Shown here: piece after piece, positions 1 through 7,155 of the stretch
How positions within the stretch are numbered: position 1 is the first letter of the stretch
Layout: the number at the start of each line of letters is the position of its first letter
Origin: Desulfofustis sp. PB-SRB1
Lineage (GTDB): Bacteria; Desulfobacterota; Desulfobulbia; Desulfobulbales; Desulfocapsaceae
Length of the DNA: 64,000 bases
NCBI GenBank assembly: GCA_016722945.1
Contig: JAEQMT010000057.1
Span: forward strand, 1 to 64,000
Direction: 5' to 3'
The notes under the pieces: generated by a model
The model's input: only the letters and a program-made list of their open reading frames with translations
Told to the model about the DNA's origin: nothing
Databases searched by the model: none
Translations under genes and position numbers: made by a program

Positions 1-2
1 AA

Positions 3-656
3 GACAGAATCAATCTGGCTAAGTTTGTCGCCTTCATTCAGACTCGTGTCCCTTGGTTTCGTTCCGAAATTGACAAAATGGCAGCTGAACACATTACAAA
101 TGTTGGATTGGAGGAAGCAAAAAGAAACTTTGCTTCATCTCTTGAAACCATGGGGAAGATTATAGGATTCGAACCCAAAGTCCAAGATAACGATTATCAA
201 AAATTGATGTCCCCCAGGGGGTCAATATTTAGTCTTGCTCAAACTTTCGATGCCGCCAACAATTTTTATAAACAGTTATTGGGATTGAAGTGGAGGTTTC
301 TATTCTCTAGCACAAGTATAAAGTATGTCACATCAGATAACCCTATCTATTACTATTCCGAAAATGATCAAGTAACAACAATACAAGGGGACAGTATTAT
401 TGGTGAGAATATCGAAGTTACCATGCCTTTGTCAAAAAAAGTGGCATTGGTTGCAAAGAGAAAAAATATACAAGCTGGATATGGTGATGCAACCGGCACG
501 AGTATAAAATCAATAAACAAACGTACAGTATTGGGTGCCAAGGAAAATATCTACACTTCATTTAACGACGGAACGTTTATGAAATTTGTTCATAAATATA
601 AAGATAGCAGACCTTATATGGCTATGGTTCGGAGAAAAATGGCTCATCATAAGTGA
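3..656 (+). CDS. DUF4238 domain protein, 5' end outside window
   Basis: The frame is open from the window edge, so the true start lies upstream; the first ATG inside is at 78. Residues upstream of it (FVAFIQTRVPWFRSEIDK) resemble the region of DUF4238 proteins before the core. Further on, VTSDNPIYYYS followed by VTMPLSKKVALVA matches the family's pattern of a TSDNP motif and then a PLS-type strand. DUF4238 proteins are uncharacterised, single-domain, probably cytosolic and often found in variable genomic islands. The AT-rich composition agrees with an accessory gene. No function can be assigned from sequence. Confidence 0.6.
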   Translation, partial: DRINLAKFVAFIQTRVPWFRSEIDKMAAEHITNVGLEEAKRNFASSLETMGKIIGFEPKVQDNDYQKLMSPRGSIFSLAQTFDAANNFYKQLLGLKWRFLFSSTSIKYVTSDNPIYYYSENDQVTTIQGDSIIGENIEVTMPLSKKVALVAKRKNIQAGYGDATGTSIKSINKRTVLGAKENIYTSFNDGTFMKFVHKYKDSRPYMAMVRRKMAHHK

Positions 657-760
657 AATGTAACAAGGCTAATTCAGCCGAACCAAAAAGCCTCGCGGCT
701 GATTAGCAGTGTTTTATATTGACGAAGGATTATTCGTCATAAGAAACAAAAGGAGAAAAA

Positions 761-1285
761 GTGAAGTTTCAAATTATTTCCATTATCTTGTTAGTTTTTT
801 TGGCCGTATGGCCAATTAGGCTAGTCGCCGAGAAGCCTTGTGAAAATCTAGCAGATTGCGCGCTAGAAATGGATTCTGAGTCTGCCCAAATTAGTCGGTT
901 TGATTTGCTTATGTTGAAATATAATATCGAGCGAGCATATGATGTAGAAACGGGCCTTATTAAAAATCAGATCCATTTCGACCGAAACCAGAAGATGTTT
1001 CGAACAAGATATTATGTGCCCCCAGACTCATTTATCAATAATTTAGAAGCAAAACTTCAGTACGAATATTTTGAAGCGGCAATCAATGGCTTACGACTTG
1101 GCTTGATAGATGAAATTTTTGGTGGAAAGTACACTTCAGATGAATGGCGAGAAATAGGGGAAATGCTGGAAGTAAATTTTCTTACCGTAGAGGACAAAAT
1201 TTTTTACATAATTGGAAAGTTCGAAAATGGAGAACTCAGGTTAATTCGGCAAGAGCTAGAGGTGAACCTTCATCTTAAGTTCTAG
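761..1285 (+). CDS. Hypothetical secreted protein
   Basis: A 174-residue protein starting at GTG with a clear AGGAG ribosome site a few bases upstream. Residues 1-23 form a signal peptide or membrane anchor (MKFQIISIILLVFLAVW), so the product is likely exported. The rest is hydrophilic with two cysteines (CENLADC) just after the predicted cleavage site, which could form a disulfide. I do not recognise a family. It lies alone between a DUF4238 gene and a convergent toxin operon and shares the low GC of this zone, suggesting acquired DNA. Confidence 0.5.
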   Translation: MKFQIISIILLVFLAVWPIRLVAEKPCENLADCALEMDSESAQISRFDLLMLKYNIERAYDVETGLIKNQIHFDRNQKMFRTRYYVPPDSFINNLEAKLQYEYFEAAINGLRLGLIDEIFGGKYTSDEWREIGEMLEVNFLTVEDKIFYIIGKFENGELRLIRQELEVNLHLKF

Positions 1286-1324
1286 CATCTCAAATCGCGC
1301 GTGGGTGAACTTCTTGGTGTAATG

Positions 1325-1654
1325 CTATTCCGGCCTGTAGTTTCGCCACCAATCTTCCGGGTCATTCTCGCATTCAGCAAAACGCACCGGCGTTCTTTTC
1401 TTTGGTAGTCCAAGACGTTTTCGCCACTCGTGCCATACTTCGGCAAAAAAGAATCCTGGCGGGGCCGTCTCGATGGCCTCGATGAAGTCTTGCGTGGTGA
1501 AGTGCTTGTTCGCTAAATTCAGAAACCGTTGTTCTCCATACTGCATAACCAGGCGAAGATAGAAATTCTTGTCGGCAAGCACTTCCTCCACCGGCCAGCA
1601 CCAGGAAAGATTTCGAGCACTCTGCTTTATCTCGTTATCTTCACACCACCGCAT
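1325..1654 (-). CDS. Small protein downstream of AbiEii-like nucleotidyltransferase
   Basis: A 109-residue cytosolic protein rich in Trp and acidic residues, with no motif I can name. It starts 2 bases after the stop of the AbiEii-like gene and is the last gene of a four-gene minus-strand operon. Tight coupling suggests a partner of the nucleotidyltransferase, possibly an antitoxin or accessory factor, but this is inference from position only. Similar small proteins beginning with charged/Trp-rich segments are seen next to AbiEii-type genes in other genomes. Confidence 0.5.
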   Translation of the reverse strand: MRWCEDNEIKQSARNLSWCWPVEEVLADKNFYLRLVMQYGEQRFLNLANKHFTTQDFIEAIETAPPGFFFAEVWHEWRKRLGLPKKRTPVRFAECENDPEDWWRNYRPE

Positions 1655-1656
1655 GA

Positions 1657-2361
1657 TTATCTCTCTATTCCCCGATCCTTCTCCCGAATAGTCCCAATGG
1701 GATTACGGGCATCTTGTGCGGGTATTCTGGTGAGATCAACGGCACGAGATGCATCTTCCAACCGCTTGGCTACAGCTCCTGGAAGGCCCTTAACATCCCC
1801 GGTAAAGGATAATGCCTTCAAGGTTAATGAAGGGACGTAAGAGGTGCCGTAAATAGCCTGTGCCGTGGCAATACCAGTATACAGGCTCATTCCGCTCAAC
1901 AGGATCGCATCGATGTCATAATAATCTTTCTTGTCTGCACGTTGGTAAACCGTTGCACACTTCATACCCAACAAATCACGTATTGATGCAACTTTCAGAT
2001 CATTCCCCCTAACAACAGACGGTGAGGACACCTGGTTCAACTCAACTCCAAAAAAGGAAAAAGTAATATTCTTTCCCGTTATCTTCTCATTCACGGCAAC
2101 CGTGAGTGTTGATGATATGTTTTGCTCAATGGTGCCGTCTCTTAGCAACGGTATGCTTCGAAACAGCTCGATCGGAACAAACCGTTTGTATGAGAAAAAA
2201 TCAAAATCCACCGAGCTGCGGTGCCCCAGGCGCAAGGCTATCGCGGTGCCACCATACAAAACGAAGTTGGGTGGTATCTCAGATAACCGGTTCCAAATGG
2301 CCCGTTGTGCCGGCGGCAATATATCTAATTTAGGGCGAAGTGTTCCCATGTCTCGCTTCAT
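1657..2361 (-). CDS. AbiEii/AbiGii-type nucleotidyltransferase toxin
   Basis: A 234-residue DNA-polymerase-beta-fold nucleotidyltransferase. The motif YGGTAIALRLGHRSSVDFDF near residues 36-55 carries the GG[T/S] and the DxD-type acidic pair of the catalytic site. Members of the AbiEii family are the toxin of type IV-like abortive-infection systems and transfer nucleotides to targets such as tRNA. Usually they follow an AbiEi antitoxin; here the upstream genes are a small ribbon-helix-helix-like protein and an HEXXH metallopeptidase, and a 109-residue protein follows. Its start overlaps the preceding gene by 32 bases. An in-frame Met five codons in is an alternative start. Confidence 0.8.
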   Translation of the reverse strand: MKRDMGTLRPKLDILPPAQRAIWNRLSEIPPNFVLYGGTAIALRLGHRSSVDFDFFSYKRFVPIELFRSIPLLRDGTIEQNISSTLTVAVNEKITGKNITFSFFGVELNQVSSPSVVRGNDLKVASIRDLLGMKCATVYQRADKKDYYDIDAILLSGMSLYTGIATAQAIYGTSYVPSLTLKALSFTGDVKGLPGAVAKRLEDASRAVDLTRIPAQDARNPIGTIREKDRGIER

Positions 2362-2512
2362 CCATTAACCGGTTTAAAATCGAAGAATAGCTCTCTTTCT
2401 GGCTCCGCAACCATTCAAGGTTGTCCTTGGTCGGTTGAATGGTGATTCTTTCTTTCCTTCCGGTAGCGGGCCGGCCCGCACCTTTCCGCTTGCCCCCTCT
2501 GCCGGTTTTCAT
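2330..2512 (-). CDS. Small RHH-like DNA-binding protein with GGKRKGAGRP motif
   Basis: About 60 residues. The N-terminal stretch GGKRKGAGRPATGRK is the AT-hook-like basic motif common in small plasmid/phage repressors, followed by a predicted strand-helix-helix (RITIQPTKDNLEWLRSQ...SILNRLMDEA) fitting a ribbon-helix-helix fold. I chose the ATG at 2512 because it forms an ATGA overlap with the upstream metallopeptidase stop; the frame is open to 2542. It overlaps the AbiEii-like gene downstream. Likely role is autoregulation and/or antitoxin of this operon, by inference. Confidence 0.65.
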   Translation of the reverse strand: MKTGRGGKRKGAGRPATGRKERITIQPTKDNLEWLRSQKESYSSILNRLMDEARHGNTSP

Positions 2513-2886
2513 TCGTCCATTGCTCCTGATTTCCACATCCACTCGGACATGGCCAGATCATCCAGTACATTTACAAAGGTGTCACCATGCGCTTTCTCTC
2601 CAAATTGCTGATATGCTATGAAATGGGCGATTTCATGCAGAACCAGGTAGAGGTTTAACTTTCCTGTGTCCTCTCTTGGATACCGCAACATGCACCGTTC
2701 TTTTGAGTAAAGCCTGCAAATTGCCCGGCCCGATGTGCCGGTAAATCGAACCTCTTCGACCTCCTGTTCATCCAGGTAGTCAAAAACCACCTGTCTTGCC
2801 GCTTCCTCGGTAACTTTGATAGAGTGAAGCCTTTCCAAGAGGCCTGCATTTTTTGACCTCTTTATCACAGTTGGGTAGGTGAACAT
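2509..2886 (-). CDS. HEXXH metallopeptidase-like protein (SprT/ImmA-like)
   Basis: A 125-residue protein with LVLHEIAHFIAYQQFGEKAHGDTF near residues 81-104. HEIAH is a zinc-binding HEXXH, and the following H-G-x-x-F resembles the third ligand region of SprT-like proteases. A basic N-terminal half may bind nucleic acid or protein. It is the first gene of the four-gene operon that ends with an AbiEii-type toxin and a 109-residue protein. A protease beside a toxin could act in release of inhibition, as ImmA/IrrE proteins do for their repressors, but that is inference. Confidence 0.65.
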   Translation of the reverse strand: MFTYPTVIKRSKNAGLLERLHSIKVTEEAARQVVFDYLDEQEVEEVRFTGTSGRAICRLYSKERCMLRYPREDTGKLNLYLVLHEIAHFIAYQQFGEKAHGDTFVNVLDDLAMSEWMWKSGAMDE

Positions 2887-2908
2887 GGTATTTTCCTGTG
2901 CTTTTCTT

Positions 2909-2926
2909 GGTATAATACCTTATACC
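2909..2926 (-). promoter_or_regulatory. Inverted repeat upstream of metallopeptidase-AbiEii operon
   Basis: A perfect 7-bp inverted repeat, GGTATAA-TACC-TTATACC, lies 23-40 bases upstream of the first gene of the minus-strand operon. Position and symmetry fit an operator for the operon's own small RHH-like protein; the TATTAT within it could be the -10 element. This is based on symmetry only. Confidence 0.4.
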
Positions 2927-3282
2927 ACGCCCTTTGATTAAATGTAAGCACTTTTTCTATATGTATCTTCATCGGATGGGGCTGTCAGATAATTGTCAGA
3001 CCTGGTGGGTATGGTGGGGTGGGTGAAGGTTGGTTTCCGGGGAGCTGATCGGCGTCCCAGGTAAATCAGGGTATATCCCATACACCTTTTATCATGCTTG
3101 ATATTCGTTGTTCTTATGGGTTAGAGAGTAAAGCAAAAACCTATCGCCATGTCTCCTGAGCAAAGCCCAACAATGAGTATCATTAATTGGCACACAAATT
3201 GTTCTATTACTAACTCCAAAAATATGGGTATTATCTGGACTCAATCCGTTTAGATAATTACTTGTTATGTGCACAAAATAAT

Positions 3283-3672
3283 ATGAAAAACAAGCTAATC
3301 ATTACTGCTTTCATCCTATTCTACCTATTTCCAATTATCGGTTTCGCTGGAAATGATAACAGCTCTTTTGATTCTAGGCATACATTTTTGGCCGATTTGA
3401 GATTATTGAAAATTGGCTTTACGAGAGATCAAGTTGAAAAGGTAATGGAAAAATATCTAAAGGGAACCAATTGGCAACTTTTTGGAAATGAAGTCACCAT
3501 CCCAGGAACCCAAAGAGAAACATTTGAAGTTGATACCACAAAAAAAGATCAATTAACCCTTAAAAATTGCGATGTGTACAGACATTAAAATGATGGAAAA
3601 TTTGATTCAGATTGGGGGATCGTCTGTTATAAAAATGAAATCGTAGATTACATTGATTTTACTTCTGATTAA
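3283..3672 (+). pseudogene. Exported small protein gene interrupted by in-frame TAA
   Basis: An ORF opens at ATG 3283 with a signal peptide (MKNKLIITAFILFYLF..., cleavage after GFAG) and continues as a soluble protein to a TAA at 3586-3588. The same frame then continues without interruption to another TAA at 3670-3672 (NDGKFDSDWGIVCYKNEIVD...), and the second part reads as a natural C-terminal segment. I therefore interpret the first TAA as a nonsense mutation that shortens a roughly 129-residue protein to 101 residues. The family is unknown. A TTG at 3262 is an alternative, less likely, start. Confidence 0.5.
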
Positions 3673-3799
3673 AAATAATTAAGTAGATTATTAAACACAT
3701 AACAAAACACTCCAGTGGATTTGCTGAGGTCGGCGGTATTTGGAAGTTCAGAAGTGCTTGCTCGTGGCGGTATATTTCACCATTACAACTTCAGGTGTG

Positions 3800-4006
3800 T
3801 TAGATTTTCCCGCTCAAAATATCATCCATGAGGATTTCAAGCATTTCATCGCCTGAAAGGTCCTGCATCCAGAGCTTCTTAATCCTCGCCTTGGAGGTTG
3901 AACTGAGCCGCAACCCCTCGATTGCACAAGAGGCGTAGCTGCTCTCAAACAGCTCCTCGAGCTCTTCTTTCCGCCGGGCCGATACTCTTTTTTTTGGAGT
4001 GTCCAT
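3800..4006 (-). CDS. VbhA-like antitoxin (Fic inhibitory motif) candidate
   Basis: A 68-residue, highly charged helical protein. The segment SCAIEG in the middle matches the Fic inhibition motif [S/T]xxxE[G/N], and the layout (helix with motif, then a short C-terminal helix pair) resembles VbhA-type antitoxins. No Fic gene is visible in the window; the gene instead follows an AbiEi-like gene by 6 bases, where an AbiEii toxin would be expected. It may be an orphan antitoxin left after recombination. The motif is short, so a chance match is possible. Confidence 0.45.
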   Translation of the reverse strand: MDTPKKRVSARRKEELEELFESSYASCAIEGLRLSSTSKARIKKLWMQDLSGDEMLEILMDDILSGKI

Positions 4007-4012
4007 TGTTAC

Positions 4013-4693
4013 CTAAAATATACAGTCCGGATCCTCGTGATCATGAGGCATTCTGCGGGCCACCGTTATCTGATACTGCTTGTCGAATCGACCGCCCTTT
4101 ACCACCACCCGTTTGCCGCTGCCCAGATTAACCGCGGACAGATCAAGAGAATCCAGCAAAGGATGATTGTGGCGCTCCAGGAACCACAAAAACAACCGGT
4201 TGGTAACAACCTTGTTACATGCCTTCAGCAGTGTTGTGAACTGCTCATGGCCATGCTTGAACATCCCTTCAAAGTAAGGGTCAACAACCTGAAAATCAGT
4301 CTCGGTTCTCACGTGATCCAACATCTCAAACAAGCCCAGGGCCGGTGTTGCACAGGGCAGCATCCAGTCCCAATGACCAAAAGGCCTTCCGGTTACCAAC
4401 CCTTCCGGCACCTCAGTCAAAAACCGGATTCTCTTGATGGCAACGTTATACGATGAACACAGCTGATGCACCCAGGCGGGAAACGGCCGCAGTGCATATA
4501 CATGCATTTCCCTGCCAACCCCCAGCGGTATGTAGTGGGCGTGGCCGCCTAAATCAAGGGCGGTCCTGCCGCCAACGTGCATGTCATAGCCCAGTTCGTA
4601 TAGAGAGTATACCACGTGTTCCCACTTCAGCGGCGAGGTCAAAAAATGAGAAAAAATGGAGAAAAAATGGGACCAAATCTCGATCCTTGACAC
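4013..4693 (-). CDS. AbiEi-type IV antitoxin, N-terminal wHTH apparently lost
   Basis: A 226-residue protein whose bulk matches the AbiEi antitoxin core: HVGGRTALDLGGHAHYIPLG near residues 39-58 and a C-terminal LGSGKRVVVKGGRFDKQYQI segment. Typical AbiEi proteins start with a winged-helix domain of about 40 residues that binds the operon promoter; here the residues before LKWEHVVYSL are low-complexity (FFSIFSHFLTS) and coded by a repeat-like sequence. So the N-terminus looks replaced by an inserted repeat. No AbiEii toxin follows. It probably cannot autoregulate normally, and may be a decaying orphan. Confidence 0.65.
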   Translation of the reverse strand: MSRIEIWSHFFSIFSHFLTSPLKWEHVVYSLYELGYDMHVGGRTALDLGGHAHYIPLGVGREMHVYALRPFPAWVHQLCSSYNVAIKRIRFLTEVPEGLVTGRPFGHWDWMLPCATPALGLFEMLDHVRTETDFQVVDPYFEGMFKHGHEQFTTLLKACNKVVTNRLFLWFLERHNHPLLDSLDLSAVNLGSGKRVVVKGGRFDKQYQITVARRMPHDHEDPDCIF

Positions 4694-4809
4694 TGGTCAA
4701 AAAAGAGTTCACCGGCTCGCCCGATGGAACGGTACGACCTGTACGACAGGATAAATACAAGGGGTCTAGCAAGGGGTGTAGGGTCAAATTTTATCCTTGA
4801 CGTTTGTCA
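4670..4809. repeat. Two diverged copies of a REP-like motif at the broken AbiEi start
   Basis: Two direct copies of a roughly 30-base motif occur at about 4670-4701 (GGGACCAAATCTCGATCC then TTGACACTGGTCAA) and 4781-4809 (GGGTCAAATTTTATCC then TTGACGTTTGTCAA). The shared pattern is GG(G)..CAAAT..ATCCTTGAC..GTCAA. They lie exactly where the AbiEi gene loses its N-terminal region and where a decayed XRE gene ends. They resemble REP-type intergenic repeats associated with Y1 transposases, but no transposase is present. Confidence 0.45.
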
Positions 4810-5070
4810 ATATATTTTTTGGCCAGAAAGGCATCAATCAACTTTTTGACTACTTGTTTGTCTTCTTCCTGAATTTCTTAGAATTGCGGCAACAACTCTC
4901 TGTCTTCAAATTTTGCTTGTGCAACATTTGTCGTCGTCCCTTCGCTGAGATAGTCACCGGAAACGCCGAGAGCATCGCCCATTCTCTTTTGGGTGTCGGT
5001 CGCGGGTCGGGATATTCCCCGTTCATAGTGGCCGGTCATCATTTCGGCCATATCTCGGCGACCTACACAT
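4791..5070 (-). pseudogene. Remnant of an XRE-family repressor
   Basis: The minus-strand reading contains MAEMMTGHYERGISRPATDT and MGDALGVSGDYLSEGT, which match the second half of an XRE helix-turn-helix domain (YERG..P..dtl..ia.aLgVs.dyL). The frame then meets TAA at 4878-4880 where homologues usually have Gln, and continues to a second TAA at 4791 as a helical tail ending KKYIDKRQG. The N-terminal half of the HTH is absent, cut off near the 3' end of mazF. It is a 5'-truncated, stop-interrupted gene. Confidence 0.6.
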
Positions 5071-5115
5071 GGAAAACGTGGTTTGTCCCTTATTTTCCCA
5101 TTTATGACGATTGCC

Positions 5116-5454
5116 TTATGGGGTGATGCAGGCGTCCAGAATAGATAGCACTTCTGATAACAATTCATCATTTCCATGTTCGATGCGCTTAGCTCTGCGC
5201 GAACGGAAATCAACCGACTTCACTTGCTCAACCATTATGAAGCCTGAAAGTTTGCCGGCTTTTGAAAGCGGGACATGAAATGGGTAATTACGCTTTGTAT
5301 TTGTGACAGGACAGACGATTGCCATGCCGGTGCTTCGATTGAACAGATCTTTGCTTATCACGAACGCCGGCCGGCGGCCTTCCTGTTCATGACCCGATTG
5401 CGGATCAAACGAGAGGGTAATGATGTCCCCCTGCCTGGGAACATAGGCGGCCAC
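5116..5454 (-). CDS. mazF: MazF/PemK-family endoribonuclease toxin
   Basis: A 112-residue toxin of the MazF/PemK/ChpB family. The N-terminal YVPRQGDIITLSFDPQSGHEQEGRRPAFVIS has the family's GDI and RRPA(L/F)VIS strands, followed by PVTNTKRNYPFHVPL and the VEQVKSVDFRSR segment carrying the conserved catalytic region. MazF enzymes cleave single-stranded mRNA at short sequences. The start codon immediately follows the stop of the AbrB-like antitoxin gene (no gap), so the pair is co-translated. Length is normal and no key residue appears lost. Confidence 0.9.
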   Translation of the reverse strand: MAAYVPRQGDIITLSFDPQSGHEQEGRRPAFVISKDLFNRSTGMAIVCPVTNTKRNYPFHVPLSKAGKLSGFIMVEQVKSVDFRSRRAKRIEHGNDELLSEVLSILDACITP

Positions 5455-5703
5455 CTACCAAACCTCCTTGCCTACCGGTTTCCCCCAATCGAATTCATTC
5501 GAATCGTAGCCTTTGGGGATTCCCGAAACCAGATCCTCAAGGCTGTGACGATATCGAACGCTTTTTTTAGGTTTTACAATCAGAACACCATCTTGTACGC
5601 TGATATCGACTTCATCGCCTACATCGAGTTTTGCATCCATAAGAAGATGTTTCGCTATTCGGAGCCCCTGGCTGTTTCCCCATTTTTGTATTTTTGCAAG
5701 CAT
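5455..5703 (-). CDS. mazE: MazE/ChpR-like AbrB antitoxin
   Basis: An 82-residue protein with an N-terminal SpoVT/AbrB swapped-hairpin domain: KIQKWGNSQGLRIAKHLL then VGDEVDISVQDGVLIVKPKK (residues 4-47). The acidic, Trp-containing C-terminal tail (SNEFDWGKPVGKEVW) is the expected MazF-binding region. It is the first gene of the pair with mazF and presumably represses the operon at the palindrome described separately. The Start ATG at 5703 follows a GGGGG-rich leader (a GGGGGTACGTAG stretch) acting as ribosome site. Confidence 0.88.
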   Translation of the reverse strand: MLAKIQKWGNSQGLRIAKHLLMDAKLDVGDEVDISVQDGVLIVKPKKSVRYRHSLEDLVSGIPKGYDSNEFDWGKPVGKEVW

Positions 5704-5728
5704 CTACGTACCCCCTGAATGTTTAGCC

Positions 5729-5759
5729 AATGTATATACATTGCGGAAAGATATGTCAA
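5729..5759 (-). promoter_or_regulatory. mazEF promoter with palindromic operator
   Basis: On the minus strand TTGACA (5754-5759) and TATACA (5731-5736) are separated by exactly 17 bases, a near-consensus sigma-70 promoter. The -10 is embedded in the perfect 14-bp palindrome AATGTATATACATT (5729-5742), a likely MazE/MazEF operator. The ATG of mazE lies 25 bases downstream of the palindrome. Confidence 0.7.
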
Positions 5760-5974
5760 TGCCCGAGGATACACAGGAGGGATGCAGTGGGTCGCCCATT
5801 AAAAGGCCTCTCGTCAAGGAAAAGACTTCGCCATCCAAGAAAAAATAGATTTTTCTTACCAGAGCAATCGTGCCGGGTTTTATACGCGCTGATTGTCAGT
5901 ACTTTCCCGCACCCATTCACCCATCAGGATCAAGGCTGCGGTAGAACTGAGACGAGCGTAACAAAGAGGCCCTG

Positions 5975-6217
5975 ATGCCTAAACCGGTGGCGACGGTAGC
6001 GGCCACTCGCCACAACCGGGTGTGGCATGATGTCACCAATGCCGACCAGGAACGCATACAGATACGGTTTGCCGGGGGAAAAGAGGCTGAGTTCATCCAT
6101 TCCGACATTGCCGCCATCAGAAAGCCCAAGTGGTACCTGTTGGGCACCGATGGCGCCATTGTCGGCGAATGGCGGGACACCATCGTCTACCGGAGCGACC
6201 CCGACATCCATAATTAA
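5975..6217 (+). pseudogene. C-terminal fragment of a Gfo/Idh/MocA-type oxidoreductase
   Basis: An 80-residue frame whose middle, EAEFIHSDIAAIRKPKWYLLGTD followed by GAIVGEWRD, matches the C-terminal beta-sheet domain of Gfo/Idh/MocA NAD(P)-dependent sugar/cyclitol oxidoreductases. The N-terminal Rossmann domain (about 200 residues) is absent; upstream sequence to 5760 shows no continuation. The 3' end runs straight into a dispersed repeat. It is therefore a relic, not a functional dehydrogenase. Confidence 0.55.
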
Positions 6218-6309
6218 TTGAAATCACTGGATTCCCGCTACAGCCTGCCCTTGAGTGTTGTTATCGAGGGCGGAAATGACGGCAGCAAGAAATTTTAAGG
6301 TTTTACGAG
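6206..6309. repeat. 105-bp dispersed repeat, copy 1
   Basis: This stretch is about 90% identical to 9385-9490. Shared landmarks are ATCCATAATTA, ACTGGATTCCCGCT, the invariant block TGCCCTTGAGTGTTGTTATC, and GAATGACGGCAGCAAG ending in TTTTACGAG. The inner TTCCCGC ... GCGGGAA arms form an inverted repeat best preserved in copy 2. Both copies lie at the 3' edge of a decayed or TA gene. Confidence 0.75.
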
Positions 6310-6442
6310 CCCATCTTCCTTTGACCAGAGGAAAGTTGACAAACAGCGCACTTGACTACCCAAGAAGCCCAGGGCCCAGAGCCCCGAGAAAAAGCACATC
6401 GTACCCATATCCGGCATCAATGAGTTTGAGTGAGACCTCATC

Positions 6443-6949
6443 TTAGACAACCTGGTATTTCAAACGGATTGCATTTTCGTTTAACTTGCTTGTTTCCAGA
6501 AGCTTGAGATCAAGCCTGCCAAGAAAATCACCAAAGACCTGGGTGCCGTTACCAAATGCCACTGGTTGCAGGTCGATGATGATGAAATCGACCAGCCCTT
6601 CTCTAATAAAGGCGTTGACAATCGTCCGGCCGCCACCGATTATCACCTCATTCACTCCTTTGCTCTTGAGGATTTCCAGCGCCTCCGCCGGGCTCTTGGC
6701 GCCTTGCCAGGTGCTTTTTGAAAGATCAAGGTCTTGAGATGAGATGACGATCTTGTGTTCCGCGGTGAGCGCGGCGTCAGCACCAATCTCCTCAACCTGT
6801 TTCTGGGAGGTTCGACCAGCAATAAGGGAGTTTGTCTCATTTACCAGAGCGCACCAGTCCTCCCATGCTCCCTCTGGAAATGAAGGGATGCCGGCCTTAT
6901 CCGCAATAAAGCCATCGATTGAAACAGAAAGAAAAATAGTTTTCTTCAT
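6443..6949 (-). CDS. Dihydrofolate-reductase-fold protein (RibD C-terminal-like)
   Basis: A 168-residue single-domain protein of the RibD_C / DHFR-like superfamily. Markers are MKKTIFLSVSIDGFIADKAG at the N-terminus, GRTSQKQVEEIG, and VNEVIIGGGRTIVNAFIREGLVDFIII, which contains the GGG nucleotide-binding loop and the following acidic strand. Such proteins are NADPH-dependent reductases of unknown substrate, often called dihydrofolate reductase family protein. It stands alone between two repeats. Length is typical. No neighbour suggests a pathway, so the substrate remains open. Confidence 0.8.
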   Translation of the reverse strand: MKKTIFLSVSIDGFIADKAGIPSFPEGAWEDWCALVNETNSLIAGRTSQKQVEEIGADAALTAEHKIVISSQDLDLSKSTWQGAKSPAEALEILKSKGVNEVIIGGGRTIVNAFIREGLVDFIIIDLQPVAFGNGTQVFGDFLGRLDLKLLETSKLNENAIRLKYQVV

Positions 6950-6972
6950 AACGTCACCCTTGAATATGTTAT

Positions 6973-7103
6973 AGGGAGCCTTGCAAGATGGCCTTTACGC
7001 CCGATCTTATTGTTGCTCAAAAATTTTATCTTGGCACATGCCCGCATTAACATTTGCCTGGCGCCTTGTACTTTAATGATAATGCTCATTTTTCGAGGCG
7101 CCC
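6973..7103. repeat. Palindromic MITE-like element, copy A (diverged)
   Basis: Begins AGGGAGCCTTGCAAGATGGCC and ends TTTTTCGAGGCGCCC, aligning over its whole length to the type copy at 59272-59413 through landmarks GATCTTATTGTTGCTCAAAA, ATTTTATCTTGGCA and GCGCCTTGTACTTTAA. It is about 10 bp shorter than the type copy, and the right end is diverged. It sits between a DHFR-like gene and an ATPase gene that ends 53 bp further on. Confidence 0.7.
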
Positions 7104-7155
7104 ATTAAACACGGCCTCGCATGAACTCGTCGGCTCATCGATCGGTGGCACCCTT

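Noticed and set aside
3092-3274. Minus-strand ORF of 60 residues before the interrupted exported-protein gene
   Set aside because: No ribosome site or recognisable domain, and it overlaps the leader of the gene on the other strand.
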